From Pseudomonas sp. SORT22 (GTDB lineage Bacteria > Pseudomonadota > Gammaproteobacteria > Pseudomonadales > Pseudomonadaceae): a DNA stretch of 64,000 bases. Positions 17,414 through 27,913 of the stretch are shown one piece after another. The notes beneath the pieces are model-generated. The model searched no databases and was not told the DNA's origin. It was given only the letters and a program-made list of their open reading frames with translations. Every line of letters starts with the position of its first letter. Position 1 is the first letter of the stretch. Made by a program: the position numbers and the translations under genes. The stretch spans positions 4,030,501 through 4,094,500 of the forward strand of contig NZ_CP071007.1 in NCBI RefSeq assembly GCF_018417635.1. The letters are read 5' to 3'.

Positions 17414-19825
17414 TCAGTATTCGAGGGTGAAGCCGAACGAGGTGGTGCGGCCACGGCCGTTGCCCTGGTCCATCACCGCCGACATCAGGTAGTCCACCGA
17501 GGCGCTGTTGTTGTAGACCTTGTTGCCGACGTTCTCGACGTTGAAGAACAGGCTCAGGTTGTCCTGCACCCGGTAGCTGCCGTACAGGTCCCAGATCACC
17601 CCGGTGGAGTTGGATTTTTTCGTCTCGTACCAGTCCCAGCTGGTTTCCGACGGGCCGGCGTACTCGCCACGGGCGCCCAGCACCAGGCGTTCGTCAAACC
17701 AGCGGGTGCCAAGGTCGAGGGTCCAGAAGCGGTCCGGCTGACTGTTGATGTCTTCCAGCTCGATGCCGGAGGTGGTCGGCGACTTGGTCGTGGCCTTGGT
17801 CCACGACAGATTGGCGTAGAAGAAGCCGGCGTCGTAGCGCCCTTCCAGCTCATAGCCGCTCATGCGCACTTCTTCCGGCCAGTTGACCCAGTTCATCTTC
17901 GCCGACTCTTCGCCGTCGTCATCAAGGATGTCGAACGACTGCGGGGTGATGTAGCCATCGATCTTGCTGATAAAGCGGTTGATCTTCAGTTGCCCGTAGT
18001 CGTCGTTGCTGAACAGCCCGGCGCGGCTGAAATTGACCCCGAACTCGTAGTTGGTCGAACGTTCCTGACGCAGGAACGGGTTGGCGCCGACACCATCGGC
18101 GTCGCTGGCATCGGCCTCGAGCGGTACTTTCTCGAAGAACATTTCCTGCACCCGCGGCGCCCGCGAGGTGCGCGACCAGCTGCTGTAGAGCTGCATCCAG
18201 TCATAAGGCTTGACTGCGAAGCCCACCCGCGGGTTGAAGCTGTGTTCACGACGGGTGATATCCACGTCACCGCCATCGATGCCGCGGCACTGGCCAATGA
18301 TCGAGCACTTGGGCACATGGCCGCTGACCTTGTAGCCGTCATAGTGGCCGGCCAGGGTCAGGGCATAGATGTCGTAGTTGAATTCCAGGGTGCTGAACAG
18401 GCTATGGGTAGCCTGCTTGCCTTCGGGGTTGGCGCCGCGTTTCTCCGGGGTCTGGGCAACGAAGTCGTCGGTGTAGTAACGCGCGCCATTGCTCCAGCTC
18501 GCCTCCACCGGCCCGAGGTTGAAACGACTGACGTTGGTCAGGTCAAAGCCGTGGGCGTCGTCGCGGGTTTTGCGGCCAATGTAGTGGGACTCTTCTACCG
18601 GCGGGTACTCAAGCTCAGTCTTGTTCTGGTAGGCATTGACCGTGAGGTTCACCCATTCGCTGTAGGGCGTGTAGGCGTACTTGGCGCGATAGGTCTCGTT
18701 GTCCAGTTGCCAGGGGTAGTTGTGATAGAACTCGTTGCGGTACTTCACCCCGCTCAGGTCAAGGCGGTGCATGTCGTTGGGCTGCAGGCGCAGCTTGAGC
18801 AAGCCGGAGCGTGGGTTCTGCTTGGTGGTGTCGTATTCGTTGGACTGGCCGTTGGTGGTCTTGTACTCGCCGGTCTGGGTGCTGCTCACCGCGGCGACCA
18901 GACCGTAGACACCCTCGACATCTTCCGGACGGGTGCGGGCACCGGCGGCAAACATGCGGGTGTTGCCGTAGCCGTTGTTACCGGTGCGATAAGTCGTGCG
19001 CAGGCCTACACGGTGGTCTGGTTTGACGATGTCATCGATATCGAAGGTACGAAAGTTCGCCGAGCCGCCCAGGGTGTTGGCACCTTCGGCGCCGTCCACC
19101 GAACCACGCTGTACATCGACCCCGGCCAGCAGGTTGGCGTCGACAAAGGCCATCGGCCCACCCGAGCCGTGGCCGGCATTATTGCGAAAGGTCTGGGTGA
19201 CGCCATCGATCATGGTGTTGACCCGGCCCAGGCCGGCCAGGCCACGAATGTTTACCGACACCCCCGGCTGGCTGCGCGAGTGCAAGGTGTAAGTACCGGG
19301 TATCGAGCGCACCACACTGTTGAGGTCCTGGCGCTCGGCATGCACTTCCCGGCTGCTCTGGATTGCCCCGGGCCGCTCGGCCAGGGCGCCGACCATGGTC
19401 GGCCCGACTTCAAGCGCGCTGTCGCTGCGTTCGTGCATGCGCAGCACGTAGGTATGATCTTTGAGCCGCTCAACCCACAGGCCAGTGCCCATCAGCAGCA
19501 GGTCGAAAGCCTCCTTGAGGGTGTACTCGCCGCTCAGGCCCTGGGTGCTGCGGTTCTCGCTGAGTTGCGGATCGAAGGTGAGGATCACCCCGGTAGCGGT
19601 GGCCAACTGGTTCAAGGCCGGCGCCAACTGCCCTGGCGCAATTTCATAATGCTTGCGCAGCGGCGCCTGCTGGGTCGCGCCTCCTTCAGCGGCATTGGCC
19701 AACGACCAGGCGCTGCTGCCGCCCGCCAAAGCCAGTGCGGTCAGCGCACTGCAGGCAATCTTGCGTGCAGCGTTTTTGTTGTTTGGCTGCAGCCGCTGAA
19801 CGGCGGCCGGCTGTGTGCTCTTCAC
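17414..19825 (-). CDS. TonB-dependent heme/hemoprotein receptor with signalling (STN) domain
   Basis: Outer-membrane receptor of 803 residues, using the GTG at 19825 (GGGAG at the right distance); an upstream GTG at 19870 lacks a good ribosome site. A signal peptide is followed by an STN domain (HYEIAPGQLAPALNQLATATGVILTF), which signals to FecR-type proteins, then the plug (SVNIRGLAGLGRVNTMIDGVTQTF) and a beta-barrel ending in FTLEY. Heme-receptor marks are visible: RAPRVQEMFFE corresponds to the FRAP box and NPFLRQERSTNYEFG to the NPNL box. It heads the heme operon. It probably responds to the fecI/fecR pair at the operon's far end, plus Fur. Confidence 0.9.
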   Translation of the reverse strand: MKSTQPAAVQRLQPNNKNAARKIACSALTALALAGGSSAWSLANAAEGGATQQAPLRKHYEIAPGQLAPALNQLATATGVILTFDPQLSENRSTQGLSGEYTLKEAFDLLLMGTGLWVERLKDHTYVLRMHERSDSALEVGPTMVGALAERPGAIQSSREVHAERQDLNSVVRSIPGTYTLHSRSQPGVSVNIRGLAGLGRVNTMIDGVTQTFRNNAGHGSGGPMAFVDANLLAGVDVQRGSVDGAEGANTLGGSANFRTFDIDDIVKPDHRVGLRTTYRTGNNGYGNTRMFAAGARTRPEDVEGVYGLVAAVSSTQTGEYKTTNGQSNEYDTTKQNPRSGLLKLRLQPNDMHRLDLSGVKYRNEFYHNYPWQLDNETYRAKYAYTPYSEWVNLTVNAYQNKTELEYPPVEESHYIGRKTRDDAHGFDLTNVSRFNLGPVEASWSNGARYYTDDFVAQTPEKRGANPEGKQATHSLFSTLEFNYDIYALTLAGHYDGYKVSGHVPKCSIIGQCRGIDGGDVDITRREHSFNPRVGFAVKPYDWMQLYSSWSRTSRAPRVQEMFFEKVPLEADASDADGVGANPFLRQERSTNYEFGVNFSRAGLFSNDDYGQLKINRFISKIDGYITPQSFDILDDDGEESAKMNWVNWPEEVRMSGYELEGRYDAGFFYANLSWTKATTKSPTTSGIELEDINSQPDRFWTLDLGTRWFDERLVLGARGEYAGPSETSWDWYETKKSNSTGVIWDLYGSYRVQDNLSLFFNVENVGNKVYNNSASVDYLMSAVMDQGNGRGRTTSFGFTLEY

Positions 19826-19887
19826 GAGGCGCTCCCTTGCAGATTGAAATGATCTTGTAGGAGAGGTCACGCGAGGGAAGCAAAAAG

Positions 19888-19906
19888 GGAAATGAAAATC
19901 AGTCCC
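19888..19906 (-). promoter_or_regulatory. Possible Fur box upstream of the heme receptor
   Basis: Minus-strand site gggactgattttcatttcc matches about 12 of 19 positions of the Fur consensus, with the central TGAT..TCATT core kept. It is 63-81 bp upstream of the receptor start. This is weaker than the box at fecI. Confidence 0.35.
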
Positions 19907-19965
19907 ATCTGAAACTATTTTCTATTTGGCCGGAAACCAGCAGGCAGGAATCAAACCCTGGAAAC

Positions 19966-19992
19966 GAAAAAAGCCGCACAAGGCGGCTTTTT
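19966..19992 (-). terminator. Rho-independent terminator of the tRNA array
   Basis: Minus strand: stem aaaaagccgc / gcggcttttt with a short loop and a T-tract, about 45 bp after the last tRNA. Confidence 0.85.
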
Positions 19993-20035
19993 CGAGGCTT
20001 TCTCGCGCTTCAGTGAAGGGCGGTGAAAGCTTGGA

Positions 20036-20120
20036 TGGTGCGGACGAAGAGACTCGAACTCTTACAGCTTGCGCCGCTGGAACCTAAATCCAGTGTGTCT
20101 ACCAATTTCACCACGTCCGC
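20036..20120 (-). tRNA. tRNA-Leu (anticodon TAG), copy 2
   Basis: 85 bases including an encoded CCA. The acceptor GCGGACG pairs with CGTCCGC. The long variable arm is typical of leucine tRNAs, and the anticodon loop TTTAGGT sits in a CTGGA/TCCAG stem. It reads CUA and other CUN codons. It is last in the transcript. Confidence 0.96.
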
Positions 20121-20136
20121 ATGAAGCGTTTAAAAC

Positions 20137-20166
20137 AAAGGCGCCGGATTTTCATCGGGCGCCTTT
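20137..20166 (-). other. Hairpin between His and Leu tRNAs (first copy)
   Basis: Inverted repeat aaaggcgcc ... ggcgccttt in the spacer. On the transcribed strand it is followed by TTTGTTTTAA, so it could act as a partial terminator or as a processing site between tRNAs. Confidence 0.5.
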
Positions 20167-20173
20167 GGGAATA

Positions 20174-20250
20174 TGGGGTGGACGATGGGAATCGAACCCA
20201 CGACCACAGGAATCACAATCCTGCGCTCTACCAACTGAGCTACGTCCACC
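20174..20250 (-). tRNA. tRNA-His (anticodon GTG), copy 2
   Basis: 77 bases including the extra G at position -1 typical of histidine tRNA and an encoded CCA (…CACCCCA). Anticodon loop TTGTGAT in a CAGGA/TCCTG stem, and T-loop GTTCGAATC. Confidence 0.96.
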
Positions 20251-20332
20251 ATATTGCATGTGCCGCTTTGCACCTGTCAAAGCTGCTTTTGAAACATTCA
20301 CGCGCTTCAGCGAAGGGCGGTGAAACGTTGGA

Positions 20333-20417
20333 TGGTGCGGACGAAGAGACTCGAACTCTTACAGCTTGCGCCGCTGGAACCTAAATCCAGTGTGTCTACC
20401 AATTTCACCACGTCCGC
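20333..20417 (-). tRNA. tRNA-Leu (anticodon TAG), copy 1
   Basis: Same 85-base sequence as the gene at 20036-20120, offset by exactly 297 bases. Encoded CCA; anticodon TAG. Confidence 0.96.
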
Positions 20418-20433
20418 ATGACGCTTTTAAAGC

Positions 20434-20463
20434 AAAGGCGCCAGACTTTCATCAGGCGCCTTT
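20434..20463 (-). other. Hairpin between His and Leu tRNAs (second copy)
   Basis: Inverted repeat aaaggcgcc ... ggcgccttt, kept in this copy although the loop differs (agactttcatca against ggattttcatcg). The stem is conserved while the loop has changed. Confidence 0.5.
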
Positions 20464-20470
20464 TGGAATA

Positions 20471-20547
20471 TGGGGTGGACGATGGGAATCGAACCCACGA
20501 CCACAGGAATCACAATCCTGCGCTCTACCAACTGAGCTACGTCCACC
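20471..20547 (-). tRNA. tRNA-His (anticodon GTG), copy 1
   Basis: Same 77-base sequence as the gene at 20174-20250. Encoded CCA and G-1. Confidence 0.96.
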
Positions 20548-20587
20548 ATATTGCAGTTACCGCTTTACTTGTGCCAAAGCTGCCGAT

Positions 20588-20664
20588 TGGCGCACCCGGC
20601 AGGACTCGAACCTGCGACCATCCGCTTAGAAGGCGGATGCTCTATCCAGCTGAGCTACGGGCGC
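20588..20664 (-). tRNA. tRNA-Arg (anticodon TCT)
   Basis: 77 bases with encoded CCA. Acceptor GCGCCCG, D-arm GCTCAGCTGGATAGAGC, anticodon TCT in a TCCGC/GCGGA stem, and T-loop GTTCGAGTC. It reads AGA/AGG. It is first in the array, nearest the promoter. Confidence 0.96.
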
Positions 20665-20791
20665 ATATTTAATCTGCTTTCTGTGACGATTACAAATTAA
20701 CTTTTAGCCGTACCGAACAAGCTAAAAAATCTGCTCATTCTGCCTGACCTTGCTAACCAGTGCTAGGCTCTGCCCGACAAGTGCGACGAAT

Positions 20792-20818
20792 GTTATAGCC
20801 GAGCCTAAAGGTCGTCAA
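20792..20818 (-). promoter_or_regulatory. Likely promoter of the tRNA array
   Basis: Minus strand: TTGACG (20813-20818) and TATAAC (20792-20797), each one base from consensus, but only 15 bp apart. It lies in the 285-bp gap between tRNA-Arg and the divergent folD. The rest of that gap is A/T-rich with no other feature I can support. Confidence 0.45.
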
Positions 20819-20949
20819 CTCTTTTCTAAAAAAAATTCATTTTATTTAAGGGCTTAGGGCAATTGCCGGACCAAGCGCCTTTGCCCTCGGGCCCCTTCAT
20901 GCGAGAATGCGCGCTCTTTTTATTCCCTCTCGATGGTTAATCACGCGTC

Positions 20950-21804
20950 ATGACTGCACACCTTATCGACGGCAAGGCGATCGCCGCCAGCCTGCGCCAG
21001 CAGATCGCCCAACGTGTCGTGGAGCGTCGCCAGCAAGGCCTGCGTACGCCTGGCCTGGCGGTGATCCTGGTCGGCACCGACCCCGCTTCTCAAGTCTATG
21101 TCTCGCACAAGCGCAAGGATTGCGAAGAGGTCGGCTTCAACTCCCAGGCCTTCGACCTGCCCAGCGATACCACGCAGCAAGCCCTGACCGAGCTGATCGA
21201 TCGCCTCAATGACGACCCGAACATCGACGGCATCCTCCTGCAGCTGCCATTGCCGGCGCACCTGGATGCCTCGCTGCTGCTCGAGCGCATTCGCCCCGAC
21301 AAGGACGTCGATGGTTTCCATCCGTATAACGTCGGCCGCCTGGCCCAGCGTATCCCGCTGCTGCGCCCGTGCACGCCAAAAGGCATCATGGCCCTGCTCG
21401 AAAGCACCGGCCAGGACCTGTACGGCATGAACGCGGTGGTCGTTGGCGCCTCCAACATCGTTGGCCGGCCGATGGCCATGGAACTGCTGCTGGCCGGTTG
21501 CACCGTGACCGTCACCCACCGCTTCACCAAGGATCTGGCCGGTCACGTCGGCCGCGCCGACCTGGTGGTAGTGGCTGCCGGCAAGCCGGGCCTGGTCAAG
21601 GGTGAGTGGATCAAGGAAGGCGCGATCGTCATCGACGTCGGCATCAACCGCCAGGAAGATGGCAAGCTGGTGGGCGATGTGGTCTACGAGACCGCCCTGC
21701 CCCGCGCCGGCTGGATCACCCCGGTACCGGGTGGCGTCGGGCCGATGACCCGCGCCTGCCTGCTGGAAAACACCCTGTATGCGGCCGAAGAGCTGCATAA
21801 GTAA
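20950..21804 (+). CDS. folD: Bifunctional methylenetetrahydrofolate dehydrogenase/cyclohydrolase
   Basis: Interconverts 5,10-methylene-, methenyl- and 10-formyl-tetrahydrofolate with NADP in one-carbon metabolism. 284 residues, the normal length. The catalytic lysine is in [13 protein letters not shown], followed by [11 protein letters not shown], then the Rossmann NADP loop [16 protein letters not shown] and the C-terminal [18 protein letters not shown]. It is divergent from the tRNA array and ends in a strong terminator. Confidence 0.97.
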   Translation: MTAHLIDGKAIAASLRQQIAQRVVERRQQGLRTPGLAVILVGTDPASQVYVSHKRKDCEEVGFNSQAFDLPSDTTQQALTELIDRLNDDPNIDGILLQLPLPAHLDASLLLERIRPDKDVDGFHPYNVGRLAQRIPLLRPCTPKGIMALLESTGQDLYGMNAVVVGASNIVGRPMAMELLLAGCTVTVTHRFTKDLAGHVGRADLVVVAAGKPGLVKGEWIKEGAIVIDVGINRQEDGKLVGDVVYETALPRAGWITPVPGGVGPMTRACLLENTLYAAEELHK

Positions 21805-21820
21805 GTGCTGATGGCGGGAT

Positions 21821-21852
21821 AAAAACGGCACCTGTGAAGGTGCCGTTTTTTT
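21821..21852. terminator. Bidirectional terminator between folD and glpV
   Basis: Stem aaaaacggcacc / ggtgccgttttt with a TGTGAA loop and tails on both sides; serves two convergent genes. Confidence 0.9.
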
Positions 21853-21864
21853 GTGCCTGTGTGG

Positions 21865-23604
21865 TTACTTGCGCGCAGCCTCCCAGGATTTGAGCAGCTC
21901 GCTGTAGCTCACGGTCTCGCCCTGGGGCTTCTCGTTGGCCAGTTTCGGCTTCGGCGCACCGGGCTGATCAAACCAGTACTGGGCATCTTTCTCGGGATTG
22001 AGCTTCGGCGCACAGGTGGCCTGGGCCTTGGAACGCTCCAGACGAGCAAGGATCGCGTCCTGATCCTTGGCCAGGCCGTCGAGCGCCTGTTGCGGGGTTT
22101 TCTCGCCACTGGCCGCCTCGGCAATATGGCTCCACCACAGCTGAGCCAGGCGCGGGTAATCCGGCACGTTGGTGCCGGTCGGGGTCCATTGCACCCGCGC
22201 CGGGCTGCGGTAGAACTCCACCAGGCCGCCGAGCTTGGGCGCAAGGTCAGTCATGGCCTGGGAGTTGATATCAGACTCGCGGATCGGCGTCAGGCCGACG
22301 ATGGTCTTTTTCAGCGAGACGGTCTTGGAGGTGACGAACTGGGCGTACAGCCAGGCCGCCAGGCGTTGCTTCTCCGGGGTCGACTTGAGGAAGGTCCAGG
22401 AGCCGGCGTCCTGATAACCCAGCTTCATGCCCTCCTCCCAGTACGGCCCCTTGGGCGACGGCGCCATGCGCCACTTCGGCGTGCCGTCGGCGTTCATCAC
22501 CGGCAGGCCCGGCTTGGTCATGTCGGCGGTAAAGGCGGTGTACCAGAAGATCTGCTGGGCGATATTGCCCTGGGACGGTACCGGCCCGGACTCGGAGAAG
22601 GTCATGCCCTGGGCCTCGGGCGGCGCGTAGGCGCGCATCCAGTCGACATATTTTTGCGTGGCATACACCGCCGCCGGGCCGTTGGTATCGCCGCCACGGG
22701 TGACACTGGAGCCGACCGGGTGGCAGTCCTCGACGCGAATCCCCCATTCGTCCACCGGCAGGCCATTGGGCAAGCCCTTGTCGCCGCCGCCGGCCATGGA
22801 GAACCAGGCGTCGGTGAAGCGCCAGCCCAGTGACGGGTCTTTCTTGCCGTAGTCCATGTGCCCGTAGACACGCTTGCCGTCGATTTCCTTGACGTCCTCG
22901 CTGAAAAACTTGGCGATGTCTTCATAGGCCGACCAGTTCACCGGCACGCCCAGTTCGTAGCCGTACTTTTCCTTGAACTTGGCCTTGAGGTCGGGGCGGT
23001 CGAACCAGTCGGCGCGGAACCAGTAGAGGTTGGCGAACTGCTGATCGGGCAGTTGGTAGACCTTGCCGTCCGGCGCGGTGGTGAAGGAGATGCCGATAAA
23101 GTCCTTGAGGTCCAGGGTTGGCGAGGTGTAGTCCTTGCCTTCATTGGCCATCAGGTCGGTGATCGACTCAGTCTTGCCGTAGCGAAAGTGCGTACCGATC
23201 AAGTCGGAATCATTGACCCAGCCGTCGTAGATGTTCTTGTCCGACTGCATCTGCGTCTGCAGTTTTTCTACCACGTCACCTTCTTGCAGCAGGTCGTGGG
23301 TCAGCTTGATCCCGGTGATCTCGCTGAAGGCCTTGGCCAGCACCTTGGACTCGTATTCATGGGTGGCGATGGTTTCCGACACCACGTTGATCTTCATCCC
23401 GCGAAACGGCTCGGAAGCCTTGATGAACCACTTCAACTCTTCGAGCTGCTGCTCGGGAGTCAGGGTCGAAGGCTTGAACTCGCTGCCGATCCATTTTTTC
23501 GCGGCATCTTCGTAGGCATCGGCCCAGGCGCTGGCGTGAAAGCTGCCCAGCACCAGCAGGGCTGCCAGGGTCAAATGTCGCCGGTTCTTGTTGTTGTCGA
23601 ACAT
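21865..23604 (-). CDS. glpV: Glycerol-type ABC transporter periplasmic binding protein
   Basis: Family-1 extracellular solute-binding protein of 579 residues, large for the class but normal for GlpV. The start ATG at 23604 has GGGAGA seven bases away; upstream in-frame codons are not coding. The signal peptide is LTLAALLVLGSFHASAWA. It is the last gene of a six-gene unit with the glpSTPQUV order known from rhizobial glycerol uptake. The substrate (glycerol or a related polyol) is inferred from that order and from the DUF2160 neighbour. Confidence 0.85.
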   Translation of the reverse strand: MFDNNKNRRHLTLAALLVLGSFHASAWADAYEDAAKKWIGSEFKPSTLTPEQQLEELKWFIKASEPFRGMKINVVSETIATHEYESKVLAKAFSEITGIKLTHDLLQEGDVVEKLQTQMQSDKNIYDGWVNDSDLIGTHFRYGKTESITDLMANEGKDYTSPTLDLKDFIGISFTTAPDGKVYQLPDQQFANLYWFRADWFDRPDLKAKFKEKYGYELGVPVNWSAYEDIAKFFSEDVKEIDGKRVYGHMDYGKKDPSLGWRFTDAWFSMAGGGDKGLPNGLPVDEWGIRVEDCHPVGSSVTRGGDTNGPAAVYATQKYVDWMRAYAPPEAQGMTFSESGPVPSQGNIAQQIFWYTAFTADMTKPGLPVMNADGTPKWRMAPSPKGPYWEEGMKLGYQDAGSWTFLKSTPEKQRLAAWLYAQFVTSKTVSLKKTIVGLTPIRESDINSQAMTDLAPKLGGLVEFYRSPARVQWTPTGTNVPDYPRLAQLWWSHIAEAASGEKTPQQALDGLAKDQDAILARLERSKAQATCAPKLNPEKDAQYWFDQPGAPKPKLANEKPQGETVSYSELLKSWEAARK

Positions 23605-23654
23605 TGTGATCTCCCGATTGAGTATTTTCACCCAGGCGCGCCGATTGCCCTCGG

Positions 23655-23927
23655 CTACCCCCAGCGCATCACCACCAACAGCCAGGCCAGGGACAGCAGC
23701 GAGGCCACCCACAGGTTCCAGTCGCTGAGCCCGATTACCAGCAAATGCAGGTAAGCGCTGCCCAGCAAAGCAATGAACAGCCGGTCGCCACGGGTGGTGG
23801 CAATCGGCAGAAAGCCGCGACGCTCGACGCATGGCCGGCGCAGCTCGTACACCGTCATGCCCAGCAGCAACAGGCCGATCGCGGCGAAGAAGATCGCCGT
23901 CGGCAGGGTCCAGGCCATCCAGTCCAT
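23655..23927 (-). CDS. glpU: Small DUF2160-type membrane protein of the glycerol ABC system
   Basis: 90 residues from the ATG with GAGGAG upstream. Three hydrophobic stretches are visible: TLPTAIFFAAIGLLLLGMTV, LFIALLGSAYLHLLVIGL and WVASLLSLAWLLVV. Proteins of this kind are found only beside this transporter class, between the second permease and the binding protein, as here. The biochemical role is not known; it is probably an accessory membrane subunit. Confidence 0.82.
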   Translation of the reverse strand: MDWMAWTLPTAIFFAAIGLLLLGMTVYELRRPCVERRGFLPIATTRGDRLFIALLGSAYLHLLVIGLSDWNLWVASLLSLAWLLVVMRWG

Positions 23928-23937
23928 AGCGCGCTCC

Positions 23938-24738
<801 letters not shown>

Positions 24739-24747
24739 GGGCGGCCC

Positions 24748-25607
<860 letters not shown>

Positions 25608-25611
<4 letters not shown>

Positions 25612-26705
25612 GGCCGGGCCTCCAGCAGTACGTCATCGGCATAGAGCATCAGCCACTGCGCCGGAAAACTGATCCAGGCCTGGCCCTCGGGCAGCGTGCG
25701 GTCCTCGCCCAGGCGCACTTTGAGCGGCACGCCTTGCAGGTCGAGGCTGAGAATCTTGTAGGTACCCAGGTCTTCGACATCCACCACCCGGGCGCTGAAG
25801 CCTTCGTCGAACGGGGTGTCCCAGACCTGGACGAATTCCGGGCGGATGCCCACTTGCAGGCGCACGGCACTGGTCGCAGCCAGGCGCGCCTGCAACTCCA
25901 GCGGCAACGCCAGGTGAATGCCGGCGAAGCCGACGCCACCAGGCTGCACCTGCACCGGGATCAGGTTCATCCCCGGGCTGCCGATGAAATAGCCGACGAA
26001 GGTATGGCGCGGACGCTCGAACAACTCGCGCGGGGTGCCGAACTGGACGATCTGGCCGCCATACATCACCGCGATCTTGTCGGCGAAGGTCGAGGCTTCG
26101 AGCTGATCGTGGGTGACGTAGATCATGGTGATATTGAACTGCTCGTGGATCTGCTTGAGCTTGCGCCGCAGCTTCCACTTAAGGTGCGGGTCGATCACCG
26201 TCAGCGGCTCGTCAAAGAGGATCGCCGAGACGTCGTCGCGCACCAGCCCACGGCCCATGGAGACCTTCTGCTTTTCATCGGCGCTAAGGTTGCGGGCTTT
26301 TTTCTTCAGCAGGTTGCCGAGGTCGAGCACCTCGGCGATCTCGGCCACCTTGCTGGCAATGCGCGCTTCATCCAGGCCCTGGTTGCGCAGCGGGAAGGCC
26401 AGATTGTCGAACACCGTCATGGTGTCGTAGACCACCGGAAACTGAAACACCTGGGCGATGTTGCGCGCCTGTGGCGACAGTTCGTTGACCACCTTGCCAT
26501 CGAACAGTACCTGGCCGTGGGACGGGCTGAGCAACCCGGAAATGATATTGAGCAAGGTCGACTTGCCGCACCCAGACGGGCCGAGCAAGGCGTAGGCGCC
26601 GCCTTGCTCCCAGACATGTTCAAGCTCACGCAAGGCATAGTCGTCCGCACCCTGGGGGGCACGGCTGTAGCTATGGGCCAGCTGCTGCAGACGAATCTCG
26701 GCCAT
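25608..26705 (-). CDS. glpT: Glycerol-type ABC transporter ATPase, degenerate signature motif
   Basis: 365-residue ATPase with an N-terminal nucleotide-binding domain and a C-terminal OB-type regulatory domain. Walker A GPSGCGKS, Walker B AILFDEP and the switch histidine in YVTHDQLEA are intact. The ABC signature reads LSADEKQ instead of LSGGQ. Its partner GlpS has the reverse pattern, which predicts one active and one degenerate ATP site in the heterodimer. It shares one base with the glpS stop. Confidence 0.88.
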
Positions 26706-27799
26706 CAGGCGACCCTCGTTTCACGCAAGCCCGGGGCCTGCACCAGTTGCCCGGCGGGGTCGAAGACGAACAGCTTGTGGGTGGGGATGAACACCCGGAT
26801 CGGCGCATCGACGTGGTACTCGTGCACCCCTGGCAAGTGCAGGACCAGGCGAAAGTGCTCGTTGCGCACATGCAGGAAGGTTTCCGAGCCGCTGATTTCC
26901 GCCAGCTCCACCAGCACCGCCAGCTCCAGGTCATCGTCGTTGGACGGCACCAGGCTGATATGGCTCGGACGCACGCCGAAGCGGTAGTCGCCATCGCCGA
27001 TGCGGCGCAGGTCGGCGTTCATGGCGAAATGCACAGCACCGGCAAAACTCACTTCGTTGCCGTTGATACGCCCGGGCATCAGGTTGATCGGCGGTTCGGA
27101 AAACAGCTCGGCGGCCAGCACCGTGCGCGGCTGGTGGTAAACCTGAGCAGTGGGCCCGCTCTGGACGATGCGCCCTTCATGGAGGATGGTGGTGGTGCCG
27201 CCCAGGGCCAGGGCCTCGTTGGGTTCGGTGGTGGCGTACACGGCAATGCAGTGGCGCGCGGCGAACAGCTCGCGCATCTCCTGGCGCAGCTCTTCGCGCA
27301 GCTTGTAGTCGAGGTTCACCAGCGGTTCGTCGAAGAGGATCAGCTCGGCATCCTTGACCAGTGCCCGGGCCATGGCCGTGCGTTGCTGCTGGCCACCGGA
27401 AAGCTCCAGCGGCAAGCGCTGCAGATACGGTTCGATACGCAGCATCTGCGCGGTCTGCTGGACCTTCTCGCGGATCAGCGCTTCGCCCATGCGCGCCTGG
27501 CGCAAGGGCGAGGCGATGTTCTCGAACACACTCAAGGTCGGATAATTGATGAACTGCTGATAGACCATCGACACGTTGCGCTGGCGCACCGGCCGGCCGG
27601 TGACATCCTCGCCATTCATCAGCACCCGGCCACGGTCCGGCCGATCAAGCCCGGCCATCAGGCGCATAAGGCTGGTCTTGCCGGCCAGGGTGCGGCCGAG
27701 CAGCACATTGAACGAGCCGGGTTCGAAGCGCAGGCAGGCATCGTCGATGCACAGCTGGTTATCCACGGTACGGCTGACATGCTCAAGGGTGAGCGACAT
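26705..27799 (-). CDS. glpS: Glycerol-type ABC transporter ATPase, canonical signature but altered H-loop
   Basis: 364-residue ATPase, first gene of the operon. Walker A is GRTLAGKT, the signature LSGGQQQR, and Walker B LILFDEPLVNLD. Where most ABC ATPases have VTHD, the sequence is YATTEPNEAL, so the switch histidine is replaced by threonine. The C-terminal regulatory domain is of the MalK/UgpC kind. Expression is probably driven from the divergent gap with the sigma-54 activator. Confidence 0.88.
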   Translation of the reverse strand: MSLTLEHVSRTVDNQLCIDDACLRFEPGSFNVLLGRTLAGKTSLMRLMAGLDRPDRGRVLMNGEDVTGRPVRQRNVSMVYQQFINYPTLSVFENIASPLRQARMGEALIREKVQQTAQMLRIEPYLQRLPLELSGGQQQRTAMARALVKDAELILFDEPLVNLDYKLREELRQEMRELFAARHCIAVYATTEPNEALALGGTTTILHEGRIVQSGPTAQVYHQPRTVLAAELFSEPPINLMPGRINGNEVSFAGAVHFAMNADLRRIGDGDYRFGVRPSHISLVPSNDDDLELAVLVELAEISGSETFLHVRNEHFRLVLHLPGVHEYHVDAPIRVFIPTHKLFVFDPAGQLVQAPGLRETRVA

Positions 27800-27913
27800 G
27801 GCGCGGCCTTCTTGTTGTTAGCGGACAGGCGCCTGCTATAGAGCGAGATTCATGCCAGCGCTGGCCAAGCCGTTGTCGGCAAAGGACTTTCAGCAGATTG
27901 TGGCTTTGCCAAA

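Larger units (their letters stand above)
20004..20583 (-). repeat. 297-bp-period tandem duplication holding two His-Leu tRNA pairs
   Basis: Copy 1 (20004-20286) and copy 2 (20301-20583) align with a constant 297-base offset. The tRNA sequences look identical. The spacers, including a ggcgcc...ggcgcc hairpin and the flank cgcgcttcag-gaagggcggtgaaa, differ at scattered positions only. Confidence 0.9.

Noticed and set aside
17990..19852. A 620-codon open frame antisense to the heme receptor
   Set aside because: Low-complexity Val/Gly/Ala-rich translation typical of antisense shadows; the receptor frame has all expected motifs.
19825..19870. Upstream GTG start for the heme receptor (15 residues longer)
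   Set aside because: No Shine-Dalgarno before it, while GGGAG precedes the GTG at 19825 at the right distance.
20004..20583. Regularly spaced repeats that could suggest a CRISPR array
   Set aside because: Only two units of 297 bp, each holding two tRNAs; no short repeats with variable spacers and no cas gene.
20069..20672. Short repeated open frames in the tRNA region
   Set aside because: They are translations of tRNA genes and their spacers. The apparent repeated protein comes from the tRNA duplication.
27800..27913. A sigma-54 -24/-12 promoter for glpS
   Set aside because: The best TTTGC element has no GG at the right distance (only one of the two G's), so I could not support a definite site even though a sigma-54 activator is adjacent.
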